24,345 nt of DNA from Plakobranchus ocellatus (Eukaryota; Mollusca; Gastropoda; Plakobranchidae): positions 222,450 to 246,794 of the forward strand of contig BLXT01002056.1 in assembly GCA_019648995.1 (NCBI GenBank). Direction: 5' to 3'. This document shows positions 1 to 9,906 of this stretch, in pieces (within the stretch, counting starts at the first letter, position 1; the number at the start of each line of letters is the position of its first letter). A program made the position numbers and the translations under genes. The notes beneath the pieces were generated by a model, which saw only the letters and a list, made by a program, of their open reading frames with translations, made no database searches and was not told the origin of the DNA.

Positions 1-1096
1 TTTTTTTTTTTTTTTTTTTTTTAAACAACCATTAAACGATAGGCGAATGTGAAAGCTAACATTTTTAGACTTCTGTCTGAGATATTGAAATGCGACATTT
101 GATTAGATCGAATGATAGGGTGAATCAAATACATAATTTCATTTGTGTTATCCTCCACCCAAAAAAAAAAAAAAAATGATACAAAGAGTGAGAGTTTGTT
201 TATTCTTTCTATTCGTAACACAGAAGATAGACTCATTTACAGCTGAGAGCTAAATATAAAATAGAGGCAAAAAGAGAAAATGCTTAATCTAACCCTGTGT
301 TTGCTAAAAGGATAACTAAAAGTCTAAGAGGAAACAATTGATCATTAAAGCATTATAAGCCTAAATGACGTGTAAAGGTCTTCACCAGCACATTTTTTTC
401 CGAACTTAAATGGTGATGCTTGCCACTTCGAGCCATTTCCTTGTCAAGGTCATTTAAAAGAGTCAGTCCGGATACTTCGAATGAGTGTCGCAAGAAACTT
501 GGGTGACGATAAACAAAATTATAAAATAAAAACAATAGCTTCTTGGAACTTAAATGGACCATGTTTTTTTGTAAGTGTCAATTCTCTCTTCATTCTAAGG
601 TCATTTTATAATACTTGGTCAGATTTTAACATTTAAAAGATCTAAGGTTGCTTATCGAGGCCGACTGATTCTGGTTTCAATAATACCGTTCTTATGTATC
701 AAATTAAGCAATTAATCAGATATCTGTGCGCTAAAACGTGTTCTAAATTTAGCTCAGGGTGTCTGAAGGCTGAATCACAATAGGCTGCGATTTTAGAGCT
801 GTTTTTGAAAAGATGCGCATAATCACTGACACGCCGAACAGATGAATTGGCAGAAATTGTGTTTATGGCTCTGTTTCTAAATCTTCAGAAATGGCGATGA
901 TCAGTGGAGAGGGTGTCCAGCAACAACTCACTTTAACATGTGCATATTTAGAACGCGCAGGTTTTTTTCAATCCCATATGAGTCTGTGCTTTGTGAAGAA
1001 CAGCCCTCCCTGACGTTTTTTCTTTTTCCTTTTTGTTAATGGAAGTGCCGTTTTCCAATGGTTTTTTTTCTTATTTGGCTCTAGAAAGGAAGTTTA

Positions 1097-1098
<2 letters not shown>
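1..1098. other. Upstream intergenic DNA, no gene recognised
   Basis: The segment opens with a T homopolymer (1-22, possibly cut by the window edge). It is AT-rich, with short A/T runs and no recognisable exon on either strand. Small open frames here are short, lack family motifs and often run through homopolymers. I see no repeat family I can name. Confidence 0.6.

Positions 1099-1175
<77 letters not shown>
1099..1175. repeat. (ATT)n microsatellite, about 25 units
   Basis: An uninterrupted 77-bp TTA/ATT trinucleotide array. It is the complement of the (AAT)n array at 1775-1842, so the two face each other across the presumed SPEF1 promoter region. The poly-Asn open frame on the minus strand is a product of this array, not a gene. 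Confidence 0.97.
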
Positions 1176-1589
1176 GTTAATAACATGCATATAATAAAAT
1201 TCTACATAGTTTACTAGATATATTGACGTCAGATAGACGTTTAACCTAGCCACATCTGAAACAAGCGAGTTAAACTTGGCAGTGTCAAGATTTTGTGCTG
1301 TTGACTCTGACTATCATAATGCAAGAAAAATTAAAAGATTTAAAAAAACATTCGGAACGCCTCAAAAATCGGTTGATACCCTTAGCTTTAACTGTACGAC
1401 TGTTTGATTTCCATCTTGCAGTGATAAGTGAGAGCTGACTTGCTAAAACTATTCTACCCCGATCATCTTCCAAACCTAATTTTTTAAAAGAAAAACAAAT
1501 GCATTCAAGAAAAACCCCACATCAAGACAATCTTAAGATAGAGATATATGAGCCAGTCACCATGTTAAACTCTGGATTCCGGTTTGGGC

Positions 1590-1720
1590 ACAAATCGATG
1601 ACGTAGGCAACATATATTCTCGACAGACCGAGAGCGATTTACACTATCAATTAAAAAGGCAGGAAAAGAATTGTGGGACAATCGTCTCGAAGACAACAAT
1701 GTAAACTTCCGGTGTGTAAA
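1590..1720 (+). promoter_or_regulatory. Putative SPEF1 promoter-proximal region with RFX-like and ETS-like sites
   Basis: Two words stand out within about 330 bp upstream of the SPEF1 start codon. TGACGTAGGCAAC (1599-1611) holds a GGCAAC half-site like the right half of an X-box bound by RFX ciliary regulators, overlapped by a CRE-like TGACGTAG; the left X-box half is poor. ACTTCCGGT (1705-1713) is a good ETS-type core. RFX factors are established regulators of motile-cilium genes, which fits SPEF1, but promoter function here is inference. No TATA box was identified. Confidence 0.35.
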
Positions 1721-1773
1721 TGTTGATGTAGAGAAGACTATGCTCGTGAATCTAGATTAAATATCAAGAGTTA

Positions 1774-1774
<1 letters not shown>

Positions 1775-1842
<68 letters not shown>

Positions 1843-1859
1843 TTAATAATAATAATAAC
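1775..1859. repeat. (AAT)n microsatellite just upstream of the SPEF1 start
   Basis: A pure AAT array from 1775 to about 1842 continues as an interrupted AAT/AAC stretch to about 1867. It ends roughly 60-80 bp before the SPEF1 ATG, so it lies either in the 5' UTR or in the core promoter. Length variation here could affect transcription or leader structure (inference). Confidence 0.95.
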
Positions 1860-1922
1860 AATAATAACAGCACCGCTAACACAATAACAATTTGAAATAA
1901 TTTCTTAATTTAAGAAGCAACA

Positions 1923-2058
1923 ATGCCAATTGTTACAAAAAACATGGACGATTTAGAAGTTTTAGAGGAATCGGAATTAGAAGAACTGTATTCATGGGTC
2001 GACAAAATTCCATTGTCACGTCCCAAACGAAACATTGCTCGTGACTTTTCCGACGGCG
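1923..2058 (+). CDS. SPEF1: SPEF1 coding exon 1 (residues 1-45 plus one base)
   Basis: This exon encodes an acidic N-terminal leader (residues 8-21, rich in E, D and L) and the first CH helix with the signature LYSWVDKIPLSRPKRN and RDFSDG, near-diagnostic for SPEF1. It ends GAC GGC G followed by the donor GTAAGA, leaving phase 1. The split codon is completed to Val46 by either version of exon 2 (G+TG or G+TT). The in-frame stop at 1911 makes 1923 the most upstream possible ATG unless a spliced 5' exon exists. Confidence 0.93.
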
Positions 2059-5000
2059 GTAAGAAACTTCAATTTATCTTTGACTAATACCCTATTTTAT
2101 AGTAAGTCTAGTCGATACATAGATCTAGATTGTAATTCAATGGCTCAATTATTTATGCAAATACACATTGAAGTAATTCTTGTCCTGAAATCTCAGGGCG
2201 GGGAAGCACGGCAATTTCCATCCTATGGAGGATTTCCCTTTAGGCGAGACTTGCCTAGATCTTACTCCCATTCCAGATGGCTGTCCAGACTCAGCTTGGA
2301 TTAAACTATGTTGGGCTTAACCAAATCATATAAGCATGCCGAGAATTTTCAATGGATTTCTCACTCTTTCTTTAAGGCTGAAAGTTCAGTTTCGAATATT
2401 TAGAGATACTGAATTGCAATAACATTCATTTAAATACAGTCATGGGTGTTTGATGGCATAGAACTTAAACAGTTTGAGCCTACAAATATTCTCTTTGAAA
2501 TTCATAGTCTCTTTTTTTTTTTTTTTCGCTCTTAATATTTTATGAGTGTCTCGCTATCTCACTCAAATTCCTTTTTTTTTTTTTTTTTGAAACTCTCATG
2601 CATCAATGTCCATCTAACTCTCTGTAAAATATATGCATTCTAAGATTAAAGAAGGATTAGCTCTCTTAGTGAACACATAAAAATGTAAAATAAAAAAAAA
2701 AAAAATAGCAGAGCTAACTGTAAAGTAAGAAATAACTTGAAAGATCAATCACTTTTGAAAGAAGAGGAGCAGTCAGAGAATGGTTACAGTATTAAATATG
2801 GAAGACTCATAGGCCATTTTAATCTAGATGAAGTTTTCATAACCATAGGAGATTTCATCATCATCATCATCAGGTGCCTTGCCCCTTGGCGTTGGCGATC
2901 ATGTCCTTCCAGTTCTCTCGATCCCAGGATTCCGACAATGCGTCCGTCACTCTCTTTGTCCCCATCCAAGAAGTCATGCCATCCAGCATTTTCTCTCTTT
3001 GTCTTCCTCTGCTCCTCTTCCCCTCCATTCTTCCAGTTGTAACAAGGTTCTCTAATCCTTCTCTTCTCATTATGTGTCCCACAAACTTTGCCTGGCGTCT
3101 TCGTATTCTGCTCATCAAGGATCTGGTTGACTCAGTCTCTTTCAGAACCTCTTCGTTCGTCTTTCTCGCCGTCCATGGTACTCTTAGCATACATAGGAGA
3201 TTTAGGGTACTCAAATAACAACAAAACGTAAAATTTCAATGTACATCAAATTATGATGCCCAGAGACTTGAGCAATTGCATCTTCATAGCACTATCTTCA
3301 GGCATTCTCAAAAGACAAAAAAAAAAACAAAAAACATACAGGGCCACAAAATCACCTACTGATGAAAGTTCTAGTACATAAAAAAGTTAGTAGTATTGCA
3401 CCTACAAAATTCTCCTTCTCCTTAAACTCCCACTACTATTGCTCCTGCTGCCTCTATTAAATTCTTTAAAACAATAAAAGGATAGTATCATTAATACCTT
3501 GATTATTATGATAGTGAACATCGTCATAACTGTTACAGTAAGAAAAAAGATGTATTATGATAGTGAACATCATCATAACTGTGACAGTAAGAAAAAAGAA
3601 AAAAAAAACAAATTCTAAACAAAAATAGCTGACCTACCTTTTACCTAGCAAAATCGATTATTAGAATTAGAGATTTATAAGCTAAAGATTGATGATCACT
3701 TTAAGATTAGTAATTCTTGTGCCCTGAACTATTTCCTGATAGGTAAAAAACAGATAACAGAAGAAAAGAAAAAGAGGGAAGAGTAGGCCTAGCAGCTGTT
3801 TACTAACAATGCTATTTGTCATGACCTTCAACCAGGATTCTACGCCTCACTAGGTTTAGTCGTAAGAACTTGTAGGAAATATTTAGAGTAGCTTTCTTTC
3901 GCCAAAAGGCTCTCAGGATGGGAAGTAAAAAAAGCTGCTAATTTTTTCATCCTGAGTTTTTAGGACGGGAAGGCATGCATATAAAAATGGGATCCAGTAA
4001 TTGAAATGAGATATGGGTATATGTATTGTAGAGCCCTATTCAATGTTAGTTTTAAAGATGAATTTGATATTACTGCATGGTTACATTTCTACAAAATAAA
4101 CAGACAATATTAAAATATTCATGAACATTTTTGCTCCCAAATAGTATTTTTCATGCAACAAGTGGAAATTGTGGCAAACCAGTATACACTAGAGTAAAGG
4201 TAGGCTGATTAACACTTAAAGTGATAATTTGCTCTGATTGTGGTTTGAGTCTATTGAGGAATACTTTCAGCATTACTTTGCTCGTGTGACAGTTGAGGCT
4301 GATGTTTGGATAATTTTTACATAGTTGTAAGTTTGCTTTTCTTTGGTAGCGTAAATCACCAATGACTGAGTCTAGGGTTTTGGCCACTCTCCTGTCTCTC
4401 CAATTTTGTTGCAGTTCTAATGGAGCATATCTTTCACTTGTTTTCTTCTCACTTCAACTATATCCTGCTGGAATATTGCCAATACATGCTGAATTTTGCA
4501 GTTTCAATAATTTAAATGTTGCACTCTTGCAGTTACACAAAATTATAAAGCGCAAAAACTAAAGGTAAACTCATCAACAGTGTATTCAGACAATAGTTTC
4601 AATCTAACTTGTGAATCTACATTCAAGGCTTTTATGGGTATCACACTGCCATTGGAGTTAAGTACTTTTGTTGTATAGTGTCATTTCAAGAGTTCGAGAA
4701 AGAAAACAAAGTTTGAATTTTTCTTTTGATGCTCAAATATTTTACCTTTTCTGCAACAGGAATTAATGTAGAGCAATAATTAGGTGCAAACTACACATTT
4801 ATGGTCCTTTATTTTATGTACGCCTTACAGACTGGACAGAGAAAAGTGAAGTTGAATGCCTTTCCCAAAAATAAATCATCAGCCTAAATCTCCACTCTCA
4901 CAGCTTGATGATAAACAGATATAACCTGATGAGAGAAAAGCAAAACAAAACCCAAGACTGCAGCTCTGGGTCAATAAGCAATTATCATTTTTCAGTCTTT

Positions 5001-8000
5001 AGCGTTGCAAAATATGTTTCAAAAGCTGTTTTAATGAAAATTATTGTGCGCTTCACAATGACACTGAAGTTATGAAGTGGCTTTATCTTTCATAGAAAAC
5101 AGAATTTTTTTGGCCATTTCAATAGAAGTTGTGTTGTCTCCCTTGTAGTCCAAATAATTTGATTGCTATGTCTCTGTTGAATCATGCATCCAATATTCCC
5201 TTCTGAACTACCTGCTTTAAGTGGCCACTTGAGCAATTTTGCTTTTACATTTTCTATAATTGTATTGAGGAGATTCCTGTTCTGTTATATGAGGATATTT
5301 TCTGGTATAGCTTTTTTTTTTTTTTCTTTATTTTAAATTGATCTTTAGTGATTTGATGAGATGAGCTCCCAGTGTAATTTTTGTTTATTTCAGTGATGAT
5401 TGCAGAATTGATTAACCATTTTCTGCCACATCTTGTTGCATTGCACAATTATACTCCTGCAAATGCAACAAGAATGAAACTTGATAACTGGATGCAACTT
5501 AACAGGTGAATCTCCAAGAAGCATCCTAATTGCAGCCAGAAGCATGCTTGAGAAGTTCTTGATCTTGTTTTGTTATTGCACAGTTACAGCATATGTATAG
5601 CTGTTTTTTCGTGTGTAGATTTAGTGCTTTTTTTTAATTTAGTGACAAAGAAAATTTATGTCTTGAGTTCAGTCCAGATGAGTGGAAAGTTGCATTTCAA
5701 ATATTTTAAATCATTGGAATAACATTAAACTGCATTATTTAAGCTTTGCAAAATTTAAAACTACCTAAAATATAAGCCTTTTAAACTTTTCTTTGAAAGA
5801 AAAAAGATTTGAAACAAGGGGGAAAGGCAAACTTAAAAAACATTTTCTCTATAGTGCAACATTTGACTCATAAAGATAGGTCTCAAGAATATTATGGCTA
5901 CACATATATCCCCTTTTTAGATAACTTTATTGTTATTTCCAGGCTTGTTGACTTTAAATAAGAAAAATTTTTTTTTTTTTTTTTAAGATTACTTAGAAAT
6001 CTAATAAACATTGTGACATAATCAGTCTTTTTTTAACACTGAAAGACTAAGCAGGAAAAGAGACTTGTCACAGAAACTTTAATGTGACCATGTCAAAATA
6101 ATTTATTTTGACTCTAAGCATGAAAAAAAAAAACCCTGTACCTTTCAGACATAATAATAGCCTGTTAACGGAAAGGTGTTAAGAACTTTTAAATTGACTG
6201 TATCTAAAACAAACAATTTTGACAATTAATAGGGGTAGTGGCACCTGTAAATGAGATGTTTTTATGTAAAAAAAAATCATGATAGGGAAATGTCTTTGAA
6301 ACTTCATGAAGTGCTAAATTTGAAGATTTATTTTATAAGATTTCAAACATTTCTAGTTCTGCCCAATGTTTCAAAGAAAAAAAAAATAGGCTTCGCATTT
6401 AAACTATTTTAACTTTGCAAGCCCACATGCTCTATTTCCCTGCAGAATCTCTCTACTGAAATACACTATACATTAGTCTTTTCTCTGGCTTTGCACATTA
6501 TCTGTGTGGTAATAGTTTATATTGCAAATAGTTTATAGATGCCTAGTTTTGAAATGCAATTAAAAAAAATTAAACTGCAAAAATCAATACATTTGACATT
6601 CCTTTGCCCTTTGCTTCCCTGCTGTTCCATTCTATCAAAAGTATTTGGATTTTAAAATTTCTATGAAATGGAAAAAAAAAACTTGATTGCACTAAGAATA
6701 ATGTGCCTTTAAGATAGCTACATCCAGATGGTGGGTATGGAATCATCCTTGCTTCCATCACAGGCAAATGTCTTTGCCCCTGGTTTTCCAAACTCTTAAG
6801 AATACATTTACTCACCAAAATTAAGATGATTACTGTAACTCTTTTTTTTGTTTTGTTTTTTATCTTTGTAAAATAGTATGAAGTTAGATTTATTTTACTT
6901 ATTCTTGTTATATAGTGCCTTAATTTTAAATCAACCTTTAGCCATTTGCCAATAACAGCTTCTTTTGTGAGATTCTTTCAGTTTCTTCTTCTGGCAATTT
7001 TATCACATTTATTGAAGTTTATTTTTAAGGAGGATTGCTTCGTTGAGGAATGTCACAGCTATAGTTTTTATTTGTAATTATATTTTGCTGTGATTTTGAT
7101 TTCATGAAAGATGTTGAGACTGGCAAAGTTACACATTTCTCACTTTATAGAATTTCTCTTTGTTCTCAGTTTAAGGTTCTAAGGAGACTTAGAGGTGTAC
7201 AACGTGTATTAAAAAGGGAAAATTATGACTATCCCTTGTGGTACTTCTGTTCATCTTTGCAAACTACTGGTAGGATGAATTTGATTTGGCAAGTTGCTTT
7301 TTGTTGCCTTTGCCTAAAAAGGACTTAAAAAAATTAACGTCAGGGAAAACTTTTGAAAAATACTGCAAAAATGCTACAAACACATTCACATTTTATTTCA
7401 TTGTTTAAAATGTAAAAACTCTTTCTTTGTCTTAAATTGTGATGTTTCTTGTTGTTCTACTCTTATGTTTGAAAATATTTTTTCAAGCCTTTATGGTTTT
7501 GTTGTTAACCTAACTTGCCATTCTTTCTCCAATTTTAGGAAAGCAGTGAATGTTTGTCATCACATAGTTTTATGTTTATTTCGTTAGTAAAAGCTTAGTT
7601 CATTAGTATTGCTTTATGTATTGCATGTGCTTTGTTCTCTGCAGTTCTAGTGGCTGAGGTAGTCAAACATTTCATGCCCAAAATTATTGATGTTCACAAC
7701 TACACATCAGGCAGTTCAACTCCACAGAAAATGCAAAACTGGTTTCTTTTAAACAGGTGATCTTTCTTAATAGTAATGGCATGGTATTTTGATGAATATG
7801 TTTGAATATATAGTGTGAGCACAATTGTTTCATGTTTCTGAGATCTCCTGTGTTTTTTTTTTATTTTTTAGATGTTATTTCCTCCTCTGTGGTATCACTT
7901 ACAATCATACCATGACATTTAAAGCAACAAAAAGGGAGAAAAAAAACGTAAAGAAAAGTATTTGTTATGCGCATATGTAGAAAGTAGCTCCTGTATCTTA

Positions 8001-8429
8001 GGAAAATAACAGACCAGATTTTCTGGAGTGTGGTTTTGAAACTATTTTTTCATCATTTCTGAGAGAAAAAAATTTTTTTCTTTATTAAGTCTTGCTGAAT
8101 GAACCAATTCTCTTTTATCTCAATAATGACTGCATCATTGCATTTTTGATCTCTTCCTTTTGGACAGTAACTTAGATTTCGCTTTATCTTGAAGCAATCC
8201 TTATATCATTTTCCCATTTTACAGTACTATTTTAACTTTTTATTTTTTACATGTATAAAGTAATAGTTTGCTAGTATTTTAGATAAAGAGCTACATTTTA
8301 AAATTATGTGCCTTCTTTTTATATATTGCTTTTATTAATAAATCTTGGCTGGATGCAAAGTATTTACCGTTTCATAAATCTTGAGTGATTGCAGAGTATT
8401 TACATGTATATTTATCATTATTATATAAT

Positions 8430-8479
<50 letters not shown>

Positions 8480-9851
8480 TTTTTTTTTTATAAATTGAAG
8501 AGTCACATAGTTGAGAAAGCAAAATTAAAATATAAAAGTGAAGACAACAAAAGAAAAAAAAGTCCCCCCAAAAAAACAATTTATGGCTTGTGATTGCGTA
8601 AAACAAAGTGAAGTTTAGAAGGGAACAAATTTGTCCATGATATATAAATGAGAATCAAACTGAGTTTTGTATATTTTTTTCAAGTTTCTGTTGCAAATAA
8701 TTTTTTTTTCTCTAACTGTGTCAAAAACATTTTAGTATGGAGTCATCAAATGTGGTAATTGATTAATATCAGGCATGGGAACTGTCCACAGAAAAGCGAG
8801 TTCCCATGGAAAATAAAAAAAAATTTTGCGCAGAAATTGTAATTGGTCTGTGGAAAAAATGTATGGGGAGCAAAATTTAAAGTGAAAATGGGTTTTTAAA
8901 CATTTTATAGAACAGTAAATTCTGCTGCTAGCAGCCAGGAGAGGCCTCCAAAATGCTTTAAAGTTGTGAAGAATCGTTTTCTGCCTAGGCAACCCTTGTA
9001 CCCCGGCCTGGTTTCTGTGTTTTTTCACATAAGCAATTCCCATGCCTGTAACAGAGATGGCGTTAACAAATGTGTCTGAACTATAGAAAGTAGAATAAAT
9101 ATTTTAAATTTGGGATCAGTTTTGGTTTTGAACTTTCGTTGTACCATGAAATCATATTCTGACCCATTTTCTTGTCCTTCTCATTTAACCCTTTAAGAAA
9201 ATCCAATAAATACGGTGTGAGCTTTATGAAAAGGAAATTGAAAAGTTGTAACACACTTTTCGTTGCATCTAAAACTTGATAGGTTTTTATGTATGTTTTC
9301 ACATTTCTTGAAGAAAATAACCTAAAATTAAATAAAATGTGCTGAATAGTAACTTTAATTTGATTTATATTTCTATTGTTCTCTGGATAGGAAAGTATTT
9401 ACAAAACTAAACTTCCAACTGACAGAGGATCTTATCAGGGAACTTTGCCTAGGAAAGCAGGGCTTGGTTGAGCGCTTCCTCATGCAGCTGAGATCCAAGA
9501 TTGAGAGGGCACTTTGGGATATGTCAAAAGGTGCGGGGGAAAGAAACCAGATCGCTCAGGTCCAAGCTAAATCCTCCCTAAGGATGCACGCTAACTCTAA
9601 AACTTCAAAATCTAACTTCAATGACAGACCAGAAGCTGATCAGAACATGAGTGAGTGTGTAGTGGCATGAGACTGACGCCAAAGATTGGTGTGCAGTGAT
9701 TGCTGTGTTGAATACCTCGTTAATTTAAACCCTTTTCTTTTTTATTAATAGAGGCCTATGTGATACTTATTTGATGTGATATTAACATTCCATTTCTAAA
9801 TAAACAACAACAAAAAAAAAAAGAAAAGTAAATCTATTTCAGTCTCTCTCA

Positions 9852-9906
<55 letters not shown>

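Larger units (their letters stand above)
2059..5393 (+). other. SPEF1 intron 1 (3,335 bp)
   Basis: It is bounded by GTAAGA and a TTTATTTCAG acceptor. It carries the retrotransposon fragment at 2856-3191, the 49-bp duplication at 3504-3601, several A/T homopolymers, and a GC-richer patch at about 2195-2330 with the small hairpin ATCCT-ATGG-AGGAT (2221-2234). I found no further exon copy or other gene in it. Confidence 0.85.
7757..9390 (+). other. SPEF1 intron following exon 2b (1,634 bp)
   Basis: It runs from donor GTGATC to acceptor GTTCTCTGGATAG. It contains the 36-bp duplication, an (AT)n tract and the inverted-repeat element listed separately. Otherwise it is AT-rich unique-looking sequence. 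Confidence 0.8.

Noticed and set aside
1071..1253. Poly-asparagine open frame on the minus strand
   Set aside because: It is only the translation of the (ATT)n microsatellite.
2737..3218. Plus-strand open frames over the retrotransposon
   Set aside because: They are antisense shadows of the reverse transcriptase fragment, which has the recognisable motifs on the minus strand.
8732..9043. 103-residue minus-strand open frame
   Set aside because: It lies almost exactly within the inverted-repeat element, has no domain motif, and its open state can be chance.
7757..9390. A third copy of SPEF1 exon 2
   Set aside because: Scanned in this intron and in introns 1 and 2 for HNY..NW..LNR text followed by AACAG-GT; only the two copies were found.
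9464..9670. A separate small gene starting at 9464
   Set aside because: It is the same frame as SPEF1 exon 3, entered at an internal start.
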